From positions 186,001 through 250,000 of the forward strand of contig NZ_JACJPI010000064.1 in the NCBI RefSeq assembly GCF_014695975.1: a stretch of 64,000 nt of DNA, written 5' to 3'. Both the position numbers and the translations under genes were made by a program. The notes below the pieces were generated by a model. That model searched no databases, was not told where the DNA came from, and saw only the letters and a program-made list of their open reading frames with translations. Source of the DNA: Leptolyngbya sp. FACHB-321 (lineage in GTDB: Bacteria > Cyanobacteriota > Cyanobacteriia > Leptolyngbyales > Leptolyngbyaceae). This document shows positions 42,889 to 51,596 of this stretch, in pieces; the stretch's first letter is position 1, and each line of letters begins with the position of its first letter.

Positions 42889-43800
42889 CTAAAAGGCACC
42901 AAACCCTGAAAGTACTTTGGGTACTGTAAGTAGGAGAATCTTGAAGTCCTGACGCAGCGACCAGGTGCCTAGATAACGCAAGTCAACTCGGTTTACGTCA
43001 TCCAAATCGCGCAAGTGCGATCGACCCGTAACCTGCCAGATGCCAGTAATGCCAGGGAGAGCATTCAACCGTTGCCGCACTGCCGGACTCAGCCGTACCG
43101 CATCATAAAGTGCCCAGGGACGTGGACCCACCAAGCTCATCTCGCCTCGCAGTACATTAATCAGTTGGGGTAACTCATCCAGGCTATACTTCCGCATCCA
43201 GCGACCAATGGGCGTCACGCGGGGATCGTTTTCGCATTTATGCAAACCCGCCTGCTGTCCCATAACCTGATGGTGGTACAGTTCTGCACCCGTAATCATT
43301 GTGCGGAATTTTAGAATCTGAAACAGTTTGCCGCGCTCGCCAACGCGCCACTGGCTGAAGAAGATGGGACCCGGCGACTGAAAGAGAATCAAAAAACTGA
43401 GACCGAGCATGAGAGGCCCCACTACTAACAGAAGGGCAACAGCCGCACTCCAATCAATCAGCCGTTTCAGCCTCCACTTCAAGTGATTTTGCTTTTTGGG
43501 TAAAGCAGGAGTACTGGGTACACGCAGGTAGGCAGGTTTGTTAACTTTGGCACAGGCATCTGCCCAAAGTGCTAACGCGGCTTCACCCAGATCTGGGGCT
43601 AGCTTGACTAAATGAACGGGCGATCGCTCCAGGCAATCTGCCAGCAACTGCTCACTTTCTAATGCCAGCAATGGCAGCGTGGTTGGCTGCTGCGAAAGCG
43701 TGAGCAAGAGTTGCTTTTGTCTCCAGGTGAGAGTGTAGTAGGGGGGGCGATCGGGTTGGATGCCTGTCGCTGCTTTGCTCAGAAGGGAAAGAGTAGACAT
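42889..43800 (-). CDS. Initiating sugar-phosphate transferase (bacterial sugar transferase family)
   Basis: 303 residues. After ~110 N-terminal residues with no recognised fold there is one membrane segment (AAVALLLVVGPLMLGLSFLIL), preceded by the conserved RLKRLIDWS. The catalytic domain follows: SPGPIFFSQWRVGERGKLF, FKFRTM as ILKFRTMITGAE, the block TPIGRWMRKYSLDELPQLIN, and VLRGEMSLVGPRP, all hallmarks of the WcaJ/PglC/WbaP family. It transfers a sugar-1-phosphate to undecaprenyl phosphate on the inner membrane and starts the repeat unit. Short form, without the extra N-terminal helices of WbaP. Confidence 0.9.
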   Translation of the reverse strand: MSTLSLLSKAATGIQPDRPPYYTLTWRQKQLLLTLSQQPTTLPLLALESEQLLADCLERSPVHLVKLAPDLGEAALALWADACAKVNKPAYLRVPSTPALPKKQNHLKWRLKRLIDWSAAVALLLVVGPLMLGLSFLILFQSPGPIFFSQWRVGERGKLFQILKFRTMITGAELYHHQVMGQQAGLHKCENDPRVTPIGRWMRKYSLDELPQLINVLRGEMSLVGPRPWALYDAVRLSPAVRQRLNALPGITGIWQVTGRSHLRDLDDVNRVDLRYLGTWSLRQDFKILLLTVPKVLSGFGAF

Positions 43801-43915
43801 AAGCGTAGGGAGCCTTTAAGCGGTAGATTTGCCGTCTGATTTACTGATTTAGTGGTTGAATTGCCCGATGTCGTTAATGGCAGCAATATTTAATGCCAAT
43901 CTGCAAGGTATCTAT

Positions 43916-46138
43916 CTACAAAGAGGCTAATTGTCCTTTACGGTCGTATTGTCCTTTACGGTCGTAAGCAAGATAACGGTTTACCGCTAGGTCAGCGCCG
44001 TTTGCAATGATGCCAATGATGTTCAGCTTGCCTAGCAGCGCTGTTGCTTGCAATAGTTCAGCACGGGTCACATGACCAATACGCCCGACCAGCACCATAC
44101 TGCTGCAAAATGAGGCTGTTAGCATGGCATCGACAATGCCCAAAACGGGTGGTGCGTCGATAATAATGAGGTCGTAGGTTTGCTCTAACACCTGCATTAA
44201 ATCGCCCATACGATCAGCACTCAACAGTTGGGCAGGATCAGCAGGTATCGGACCAGAGGTCAGAATCGACAGTGGAATGTCAGTGTAGGAGTGCGATAGC
44301 TGAATATCGCTGCTTTGTCGGAGGGGCGTTTGCCGTGTGAGCAGGGTCGAAAGCCCATACTGGTTAGGCAAGTCTAGCTGTTGGTGCAGGCTAGGACGAC
44401 GCAAATCGGCATCGATCAGCAACACGCGTTGGTGTAACCGTGCGGCACTGATTGCCAGACCAAGGGCAATGGTTGACTTGCCTTCACCCGCCAACGCCGA
44501 AGTAACCACCAGGGAACGTAAGCCAGCCGCACTCGGCAGCAACTGGATATTCTTATAAATCAAGTCCAGGGATTCACGAAAAGGTTGCCAATGGACGACT
44601 TGCATGACAGGGGGCAAACTACCTGCTTCTCGGAAGGGCACTAACGCCGATAAACCTTCTTCTAGCTGTAGTGTTGGCACCATGCCCAATAGCGGGACAG
44701 TCGCTTGCTTCAAGTCGTCTGGAGTGTGTACCGAATCATCCATCGTGTCTCGAATAAAGGCGGCGACGCTGCCAAGCATCAGCCCTGCAACGGCTCCCAG
44801 AAGAATGTTTTGCTTCAAGTTGGGTCCAATTTGTCTACCCAGCTTGGGTTCTTCAACCACTTGCCAGTCGAAGCCACCGCGCGCAATTTCGAGGGCAATA
44901 TCCTGGCGGGCTTTAAGCAATTGTTGCAGCGTGTCACGACCAATCTGCACTTTGGGCTGAAGACGACCATATTCTGCCAGCAAGCTGGGAAAGCGCTGCA
45001 ACTGCTGCTGGAGTGATCGTTCTGCCTCAGCAAGACTTTGCGCCCGACCTTGCAAGGCGGCTAAATTTACCTGCGACTCTACAAGCGCACTTGCCAAGGT
45101 GAGATCGGTTGCACTCAACTGCCCAACGCTCAGACCAGAATCGCCTTTTACATCAACCTGTGCTGCATTGCTGCCCAAAATGCGACGCACCTCGTCTGCC
45201 AGCAAATTGCGCTGCCGCTGCCGTTGGTCGATCGCCTGCTGCACAAAGGGGCTAGCAGGTTTGAAGCGCAGACGTTGCTGCACGATTGCCAGTTCACTCT
45301 TTTGAATTTCATTCAGCAAGCTTTGGTAACGAGACGATTGGCTGAGCCGTGCGGCAATCAACGCCTGCTGTGGTGAAAGTGCCAATTCTTTCTGGAGTGT
45401 TTGATAGCGACCCTGTACCTCCCGCATTTGAGCCTGATTGCTTTGCCGCTCTTTTTGGACGTTGCTGAGAGCGTCGATCAAAGCGCGTGACTGCAACTCT
45501 GGGTCAACCAGATTTTGGCTCTTGCGAAACTGCTCCATGTCATTTTCGGCGCGATCGACTTGCCGTTCAACTCGTGGCAGTTGCTCATCTACAAAAGAGA
45601 GACCGCGAGTGAGCCGCAGCTTTTGCTGTTCGCGGTTGTAGTCCTGGTAGACCCGCTGAACTGCTTTCAACACTTTCTGCGTTTTTTCTGGGTCATCGCT
45701 GGTGTAAACGACTTGAAAAATTTTAGTTTTTACCTTGTCTTCTTCAACTTGCGTCAAGACCAGTGCTTTTTGCAGTTCTGCTGCCTTCAAGTCAGGATAA
45801 TCTGTCTGCAAAAGGGCAACTGCCTTTTGTAACAGTTGCGAACCCCGCATTTGAGTCAACTGAGTGGAGTAATCAATTTCTACCGTGCTGTCAGCAAACT
45901 GATTTTCTGCTCCCGTACCTGCATCTTTTTTGCTCTGGTAGTTTGGTTCTACCAAAAGCTGCATAGAGCTTTGATAAATCGGCTTTTTTAACAATGTGTA
46001 AACGGTTACAACTGACAGAACGCCAAAGAAGATACCCACTAGCCAAAGCCGTCGCCGAAAGAGAGCAGCAATCAACTGCCCATAGCCTGGATCGGTTTCA
46101 GCAATGCCGCTAACGTTACCTACAGTCACAACTACCAC
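43916..46138 (-). CDS. wzc: Wzc-type chain-length regulator and tyrosine autokinase
   Basis: 740 residues from a GTG at 46138. An N-terminal Wzz domain with a membrane segment (LWLVGIFFGVLSVVTVYTLL) is followed by a long periplasmic coiled-coil part rich in Gln/Leu/Arg (about 190-420). A second membrane segment is at about 465 (ILLGAVAGLMLGSVAAFI). The cytoplasmic BY-kinase domain has Walker A SALAGEGKST, Walker A' VLLIDADLRRP and Walker B IIIDAPPVLG. The C-terminal tail is short, with three tyrosines in NRYLAYDRKGQYDRKGQ, two in a duplicated YDRKGQ unit. It controls chain length and export with the Wza-type porin. Confidence 0.9.
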   Translation of the reverse strand: MVVVTVGNVSGIAETDPGYGQLIAALFRRRLWLVGIFFGVLSVVTVYTLLKKPIYQSSMQLLVEPNYQSKKDAGTGAENQFADSTVEIDYSTQLTQMRGSQLLQKAVALLQTDYPDLKAAELQKALVLTQVEEDKVKTKIFQVVYTSDDPEKTQKVLKAVQRVYQDYNREQQKLRLTRGLSFVDEQLPRVERQVDRAENDMEQFRKSQNLVDPELQSRALIDALSNVQKERQSNQAQMREVQGRYQTLQKELALSPQQALIAARLSQSSRYQSLLNEIQKSELAIVQQRLRFKPASPFVQQAIDQRQRQRNLLADEVRRILGSNAAQVDVKGDSGLSVGQLSATDLTLASALVESQVNLAALQGRAQSLAEAERSLQQQLQRFPSLLAEYGRLQPKVQIGRDTLQQLLKARQDIALEIARGGFDWQVVEEPKLGRQIGPNLKQNILLGAVAGLMLGSVAAFIRDTMDDSVHTPDDLKQATVPLLGMVPTLQLEEGLSALVPFREAGSLPPVMQVVHWQPFRESLDLIYKNIQLLPSAAGLRSLVVTSALAGEGKSTIALGLAISAARLHQRVLLIDADLRRPSLHQQLDLPNQYGLSTLLTRQTPLRQSSDIQLSHSYTDIPLSILTSGPIPADPAQLLSADRMGDLMQVLEQTYDLIIIDAPPVLGIVDAMLTASFCSSMVLVGRIGHVTRAELLQATALLGKLNIIGIIANGADLAVNRYLAYDRKGQYDRKGQLASL
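43930..43965. repeat. 18-bp tandem duplication in the wzc tail
   Basis: TGTCCTTTACGGTCGTAT/A occurs twice in tandem near the 3' end of the wzc gene (minus strand) and encodes YDRKGQ twice. The copies differ by a single base at the junction, so the duplication looks recent. Confidence 0.55.
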
Positions 46139-46183
46139 CCTTAACCATAAAGAATCTAGCCTAAGTTCTTAGCCACCATAGGC

Positions 46184-47260
46184 TCAAGTGATACCAATCG
46201 CTTGTTCCACCTTGCCAAAGAACGCTTCTTCAGAAAAATGCTCTAGGGCGTGGTCTCGAATCTTGCGATAGTTCCACTTAATTGAGTTGGCTGCTAACAA
46301 CGCAGACTGCAATGCTTCTGGCGATTGCCGATTGAACAGAACGCCGGTTTTGCCAGGAATTTGAGTGTCTAAAACGCCACCTGCCCCATATGCAATTACA
46401 GGCGTACCACTGGCATTGGCTTCAACGGGTACAAGTCCATAATCTTCCAGTGCCGCCACGATCACAGCGCGGGTTTTAGACATTAGCTGAGTGCGATCGA
46501 CATCGCTAACGTGCCCAAGAAAGTGAATGTTTTTCATTGCTTGCGCTTCTAACCGTTTTCGTTCAGGACCTTCACCTGTCACTAACAGTGTTAGACCTAA
46601 CCAATTAAAGGCTTCGATGATAATGTCGGTCCGTTTATAGCTAATCAGCCGCGCCGAGGTGAGATAAAAATCGTCTTTTTCAGATGAAAAAACAAATTTT
46701 TTGCTATCGATCGGATAGTTAATGACGATCGCAGGCTTCTTATAAACAGTTTGAATGCGTTCTGCAACAATACTTGAATTAGCAATGTAGAGATCTGGCT
46801 CTTGAGAGTAGTTTAAATCCACTCGTCGCATCTGCTGAAAGACCTTTTCTAACAGCGGATAGAGCTTTCTAAACGTAGTATACTCTCGCAGATAATTGCG
46901 TGTATCCCATAGAAAACGAGTAACGTTGTGGCAAAAGCAAATGTGTCGCGCTGTTGGGTTTTTGCGAACCGCTTTGGCAAAGCTGCTGCTGCTGCTGATA
47001 ATGAGGTCGTAGTCTTGTAAATCGAGCGATCGAAAGGCTGGAAAGTACAAAGGCGCTAGCAGCCTAAAATACTTGCTAGCGCCTGGAACATTCTGCAAAG
47101 CTGTTGTATGAACGACCCGATCGTGAAGGTCGATCGTCCGTTTGGGGTCGTACACCGAAGTGAAAATATCCGCATCCGGATAGCGCTTGCAAAGCAATTC
47201 AAAAACCCGCTCTGCTCCCCCCCGTTGAGTTAGGTAGTCATGCACCAAGGCAATTTTCAT
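46184..47260 (-). CDS. GT4 family glycosyltransferase (WbaZ-like)
   Basis: 358 residues. N-terminus MKIALVHDYLTQRGGAERVF, then DYDLIISSSSSFAKAVRKNP, HICFCHNVTRFLWDTRNYL and DLYIANSSIVAERIQTVY. The C-terminal domain shows SARLISYKRTDIIIEAF, LLVTGEGPERKRLEA and AALEDYGLVPVEANASGTPVIAYG with the E(x7)E pair. The pattern is that of WbaZ/mannosyltransferase-like GT4 enzymes of O-antigen loci. It is the first gene of the long minus-strand unit, and the 849-bp region beyond it should carry its promoter. Confidence 0.86.
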   Translation of the reverse strand: MKIALVHDYLTQRGGAERVFELLCKRYPDADIFTSVYDPKRTIDLHDRVVHTTALQNVPGASKYFRLLAPLYFPAFRSLDLQDYDLIISSSSSFAKAVRKNPTARHICFCHNVTRFLWDTRNYLREYTTFRKLYPLLEKVFQQMRRVDLNYSQEPDLYIANSSIVAERIQTVYKKPAIVINYPIDSKKFVFSSEKDDFYLTSARLISYKRTDIIIEAFNWLGLTLLVTGEGPERKRLEAQAMKNIHFLGHVSDVDRTQLMSKTRAVIVAALEDYGLVPVEANASGTPVIAYGAGGVLDTQIPGKTGVLFNRQSPEALQSALLAANSIKWNYRKIRDHALEHFSEEAFFGKVEQAIGIT

Positions 47261-48109
47261 AACTAAAAAGCAACCACTGTGGTTTTGAACTTAATTATCC
47301 AAGCGATGGCTTTAGTAAAACGATTGCTCGTGATCAGATAAGCCGCTTGAGTCCCTAATGTTCAGAAATCCTGCGATGTCGCCTAAACAAGTTGTACATC
47401 GATGGATTCAACTTATGTACTTAATCACATTTGATCAAGCACCAACATCTTTAAGGCTCATTAACTCACAGGGAACAACTATGCAGGAAAATGACCAGCA
47501 GTGCTACACCGTAACTAATACGGGTATCAATCTATGCGGTCTTATGTCAGTAAGGGTCTGGTGAAATTTCACTCACCATATCACCTTAATCGAACAACAA
47601 ACTTAACAAAGCGTAGAGATCAAAATTCAGCGAAACATCTCTCTAAAGGCGTAATTTTTAATTCTCGCCAGATAATTTTATTTGTCAGTTACTAAAAATG
47701 GTGAAACGAATCAGTTTAATTTGGTGCTTGAAAGGAGGCGATCGATCGATTTAAGTTGTGGAAAACTGCGTGCAAGCAAACTTCTAGAGTTGCTTTTAAT
47801 ACATCTTGAGTGCATAAGTTTGTAGCCTTTGCTGGTGTTAGGCAAGGCTCTAGAAGCAGCTAAACAATGTTCTAGACCTTCTTCAACTCTAGCTTTGAGT
47901 CTTGCTTTGGTTTGATATGTTCTGCTTTGAAGCAAGTGACTAAAATTACCACTGAGAAAGCTTGCTCGTTTGCTTAACTGAGGCAGCCTATGATCGCCTA
48001 AAAACGTAAGTGGTTAACTCGATTGTGCCTGTGACTTGAGAACTTTGAGGAACCTTTTTGGTATTTCTTCGTCTTCATTCGCATACTTGCCCCACAGTAT
48101 TACCGCGTT
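47261..48109. other. 849-bp divergent regulatory region between GT4/wzc unit and wza-type gene
   Basis: Large non-coding gap between two divergent halves of the exopolysaccharide locus. Two small open frames (47358-47564 on plus, 47711-47935 on minus) show no recognised motif, start signal or protein-like bias. It should contain both promoters and any shared regulatory site. I could not assign a -35/-10 pair or an operator with confidence. Confidence 0.5.
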
Positions 48110-49606
48110 ATGCCTCTGGCTCAACCATTCCGGCTTGCAAAGCAGACAACCTGCGCGATCGATTGGCTCCCTCCAACCATCATCGTCGGTTCCTTGTTTT
48201 TAGCCTCTGTGGGCACAGCTCAGGTTCCCAATCGCACCCTTAACCCCTCCGTACTGCCTACGAATGCCTCGCTAACTCAGGCTGAAGATGGCTACTTATT
48301 AGGCTCTGGTGATCGTGTCCGCATCGACTTTTTCAATGTGCCCGAATACAGCGGCGAATATTTGGTGTTACCCAATGGGGCAGTCAATTTGCCGCAGGTG
48401 GGTGCAGTGCCTGTACAGGGTCGAACGCTCAAGCAAGCAGCTGCTGCCATTGCCGCACGATACGAACCTTACCTGACTCGTCCCCTAGTTACTATTGGCT
48501 TGCTCTCAGCACGACCGTTGGCGATCGCGATCGCGGGAGAGATTAATCGTCCCGGCACTTACAACGTACAAGCGATCTCAGCGAATGCTGATACAGGTGT
48601 TCCCAGCGTCACCCGCTTGATTCAATTGGCTGGTGGTGTGACTCAGGCGGCAGATGTGCGCCAAGTCGAAGTGCGTCGTCCGCGTCCTTACAATGCAGGT
48701 GCAGATGAGGTTATCAAGGTTGATTTATGGGAGTTGCTCAAAGCCGGTAACTTGCGACAGGATTTGCGATTACAAGATGGTGACAGCATTTTTATTCCAT
48801 CTGCTACCAGCGTTGATCTAAATGAAGCGCAGCGTTTAGCAGCGGCAACGATTGCGGCTCCCAGCGATCGCCCCATGCGGATTGCAGTCGTTGGTGAAGT
48901 GAATCGTCCTGGTCCCTACATTCTGACTCCTGACCAAACGAACCCAACGAACCAAACCAATGGTGCGTCGTCTACACCCTTGCCCACTAATGCAAACTTA
49001 AAAGTTCCTACGGTCACGCGTGCCATTCAGACAGCAGGCGGCATTACGCAAACCGCCGACATCCGCAATGTGGAAGTGCGACGCACGACTCAGGCAGGTC
49101 CCGTGCAAACCATCAAAGTTGACTTCTGGAGTTTGCTCCAGGCTGGGGATCTGCGTCAGGATTTGCCGCTTCAGGAAGGCGATACGATCGTCATCCCTAC
49201 TGCCCCTGCTTTGGACAATACCGAAGCAACTAAGATTGCTGCTGCTAGTTTTGCGCCCGACCGCATTACGGTCAATGTTGTGGGTGAGGTGGTGCGATCA
49301 GGTCCGGTTCAAGTTCCGCCCAACACGCCGCTAAATCAGGCATTGCTGGCAGCGGGTGGCTTTAATAACCGTGCCAAAAAGGGTGAGGTGACGTTCATTC
49401 GTCTCAATCAAAACGGCACCGTAGCGCGACGCAATATTAACGTTGATTTTGCTCAAGGCATCAGCGAGGCAAACAACCCACCAATGCGAAACAATGACAC
49501 GATCGTTGTTCGACGATCAGGTCTTGCGACTGTATCGGATACGTTGGGCTCTGTACTGTCGCCGATCGGTGGGGTCTTTAGCATCATTAATCTATTGGGT
49601 TTTTGA
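48110..49606 (+). CDS. wza: Polysaccharide export outer-membrane protein (Wza type)
   Basis: 498 residues, with an N-terminal hydrophobic stretch (TIIVGSLFLASVGTAQ) acting as signal peptide. The Poly_export domain begins near residue 63: GYLLGSGDRVRIDFFNVPEY, LPNGAVNLPQVGAVPVQGRT. Three SLBB domains follow, each opening with a glycan-export signature: IAGEINRPGTY, VVGEVNRPGPYIL and VVGEVVRSGPVQVPPN. Proteins of this family form the export channel across the outer membrane, working with Wzc. Divergent from wzc and convergent with the ylqF gene (41 bp apart). Confidence 0.88.
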   Translation: MPLAQPFRLAKQTTCAIDWLPPTIIVGSLFLASVGTAQVPNRTLNPSVLPTNASLTQAEDGYLLGSGDRVRIDFFNVPEYSGEYLVLPNGAVNLPQVGAVPVQGRTLKQAAAAIAARYEPYLTRPLVTIGLLSARPLAIAIAGEINRPGTYNVQAISANADTGVPSVTRLIQLAGGVTQAADVRQVEVRRPRPYNAGADEVIKVDLWELLKAGNLRQDLRLQDGDSIFIPSATSVDLNEAQRLAAATIAAPSDRPMRIAVVGEVNRPGPYILTPDQTNPTNQTNGASSTPLPTNANLKVPTVTRAIQTAGGITQTADIRNVEVRRTTQAGPVQTIKVDFWSLLQAGDLRQDLPLQEGDTIVIPTAPALDNTEATKIAAASFAPDRITVNVVGEVVRSGPVQVPPNTPLNQALLAAGGFNNRAKKGEVTFIRLNQNGTVARRNINVDFAQGISEANNPPMRNNDTIVVRRSGLATVSDTLGSVLSPIGGVFSIINLLGF

Positions 49607-49647
49607 GCAAAGGCGCTCAACCTTTAGCTCTGAAGATCAACTAGCTC

Positions 49648-50508
49648 TTAACTGCTAACTACTGACCGCTCCATAGGGTATTCCAGCGCGATCGCCCCCA
49701 GTACTCCGGTACGAAAATCGTTCAATACTTGACGTGCGGTGCGTTCCACATCGCCTTTGTGCCGATGGGTTGCCAGTTCGTGTAGATAGCTTTCGCCAGT
49801 AAACGGTTGAGCATCCAGGTTGTAGCGTGCTTGCAAGACAGACTCGATCGCCCGTTCCTTGAGCAACTCGATCAGCGCAGCGGCAATCCGCTGATTGTCG
49901 TAAGCGGCTTCACCAATGTCGTCGCAAATTGCCAGTTTGAGTGCGGCATCCTGATCGGTCAAGCGCGATGGCAGCACTCCGGGCGCATCCAGTAGCTCAA
50001 TTTGATCCGAAATTCTAACCCAGCGCAGTTGTTTGGTAATGCCTGCACGACGAGCGCTGTCTACGACACGCCGATTCAGCAAACGGTTGATCAGTGCTGA
50101 TTTACCAACATTGGGGAAACCGATGACAACGGCACGGACGGGACGGGGCAACATACCACGATCGCGCCGACGCTGATTCATCTGCTCCCCTGCTCTCTGG
50201 GCTGCGTGCAACACCGTTTCAATGCCTTTTCCATGTTGGGCATCAGTAAAATAGGGTTCGTCTCCCTGCGAGCGAAACCATTCTGTCCACTGCTGCCGCG
50301 CTTGCGTGGAGATCATGTCAATACGGTTCAGCACCAGCACGCGCCCTTTAGTGCCCAACCACTGCTGCACTTGGGGATGCTCTGTTGATTGTGGAATCCG
50401 CGCATCTCGCACTTCCAGTACGACATCAACACGCTTAAGCTGCTCCATCAGCGCTTTTTCGGCTTTGGCAATGTGACCGGGATACCACTGAATCGAAGGC
50501 GTAGTCAT
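49648..50508 (-). CDS. ylqF: Ribosome biogenesis GTPase YlqF (RbgA)
   Basis: 286 residues. The order of GTPase motifs is permuted: G4 (LNRID, a NKxD variant) near residue 60 comes before G1 (GFPNVGKSALINRLL) near 134 and G3 (LLDAPGVLP) near 176. This permutation defines the YlqF/YRG family. The N-terminal IQWYPGHIAKAEKALMEQL and VVLEVRDARIPQSTEHP match RbgA. It helps assemble the large ribosomal subunit. The start overlaps the stop of the nucleotide-cyclase-like gene as ATGA, so the two proteins are coupled. Confidence 0.92.
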   Translation of the reverse strand: MTTPSIQWYPGHIAKAEKALMEQLKRVDVVLEVRDARIPQSTEHPQVQQWLGTKGRVLVLNRIDMISTQARQQWTEWFRSQGDEPYFTDAQHGKGIETVLHAAQRAGEQMNQRRRDRGMLPRPVRAVVIGFPNVGKSALINRLLNRRVVDSARRAGITKQLRWVRISDQIELLDAPGVLPSRLTDQDAALKLAICDDIGEAAYDNQRIAAALIELLKERAIESVLQARYNLDAQPFTGESYLHELATHRHKGDVERTARQVLNDFRTGVLGAIALEYPMERSVVSS

Positions 50509-51188
50509 GACAGTCCAACCAACTTGTAGAGGGTGATCGGTTGCTTTCTGCCGCTTAAGAGCTTTGAACCCAAAGTTTCTACCTGAATTCGATCAGCGCA
50601 GTATTGATAAGTTGCTTCCCCAAGAATGATGTCACACTGATGCTCCTGAGCCGCCCTTTCTAGGGCAACAGTCAGATTAACGCCATCACCAACTACTGTA
50701 TATTCCATCCGTTTGCTAGAGCTAATATTACCAACCCCCACTCTAGCAGTGTTAACGCCTATGCCAATTTGCAGGGCTGGCAGGTTGGTAGATGCGAATT
50801 GGGTATTCAGGTGTACGAGGCGATCGCGCATAGCAACCGCTGTTTCCACCGCTTTCCAGGCATGATCGTCAAGCAATACAGGCGAACCAAAAACTGCCAT
50901 AAGCGCTGCGCCAATGTACTTGTCGAGCGTACCTTTGTGCTCAAACACGGCATCTACCATCGTTTCAAAGTATTGATTGAGCAAGCTCACTGTTGCTTCT
51001 GGTTCCATGCTCTCTGAAAGCGTTTCATAGTTACAAATATTGGCATACAAGATGGAGACTTCTTTGACCTGGCTTTCCATTTTGCTGGCTTCAGCATTTG
51101 CCAATAACTGCTCTGCCAGTTCTTGCGTCATATAGCAATACATTGTTTGCCGTAGCATCGCGTCATCTTTTGCATTGGTATCAGTCAT
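50505..51188 (-). CDS. Class III nucleotide-cyclase-like protein, catalytic residues lost
   Basis: 227 residues; the whole protein is one cyclase homology domain after a ~40-residue N-terminus. Alignment by eye with class III cyclases shows the first metal aspartate replaced by Asn50 (LYANICNY), the second by Ala94 (YIGAALMAVFG instead of GD) and the transition-state Arg by Ala175 (VNLTVALE). The substrate-region Asp of the MDYTV motif is Glu162. The fold elements (GTLDKYIG, IGIGVNT, YTVVGDGVN) remain. It should be catalytically dead or greatly altered, so a regulatory role is more likely. Coupled to ylqF. Confidence 0.85.
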   Translation of the reverse strand: MTDTNAKDDAMLRQTMYCYMTQELAEQLLANAEASKMESQVKEVSILYANICNYETLSESMEPEATVSLLNQYFETMVDAVFEHKGTLDKYIGAALMAVFGSPVLLDDHAWKAVETAVAMRDRLVHLNTQFASTNLPALQIGIGVNTARVGVGNISSSKRMEYTVVGDGVNLTVALERAAQEHQCDIILGEATYQYCADRIQVETLGSKLLSGRKQPITLYKLVGLS

Positions 51189-51200
51189 GGAGCCAGTACG

Positions 51201-51386
51201 TTACTTCATGTCTAGCGATCGTAACTGATTAAGCAGATTCTCTTTGCTCAGAACGTAAACATGATTGATGGGATTCGTACTAATTTCAACATTGGCGGCT
51301 GAAAAAACGACGATCGGCGTGACGAAACGCAGTCCTTTATGTCCTTCGATTCTTTGACATGAAACCCAGTCTACGCTTTCAGTGCT
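51201..51386 (-). pseudogene. Possible remnant of a longer coding sequence
   Basis: Minus-strand open frame of 61 codons, from a TAA at 51387-51389 to a TAA at 51201-51203, without any usable start codon. It reads protein-like: VSCQRIEGHKGLRFVTPIVV, FSAANVEIST, HVYVLSKENLLNQLRSLD. The IVVFS and VYVLSKENL pieces recall the end of NERD-type nuclease-related domains, but this is weak. It may be a decayed 3' end of a lost gene or chance. Confidence 0.28.
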
Positions 51387-51596
51387 TTAACACCGAGAAC
51401 TTGCACTAGGACTGCGGAGAGGTTTTTTCCGCAATTAGGGTTAACAGTTGACGAGTTTCTTGACAATAAATGATCTGTAGTGGATTTCTGAGGATCTGCT
51501 AGCACTGCCGCTAGAATAGAAGACTGTTGATAATGAATGGCTCATCGCAATGAACCCCATTCATTCGTTAGCCTTCATCCTTCATCCCTTCCTGCC
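51387..51596. other. Non-coding leader of der
   Basis: Region before the ATG of der. It contains the sequence TTGACG at 51450-51455 and a repeated CTTCATCC/TTCATCCCTT stretch just before the start. No clear -10 was fixed. Confidence 0.35.

Noticed and set aside
47358-47935. Two small frames in the divergent control region (47358-47564 plus, 47711-47935 minus)
   Set aside because: No ribosome site, no recognisable motif and no protein-like bias.
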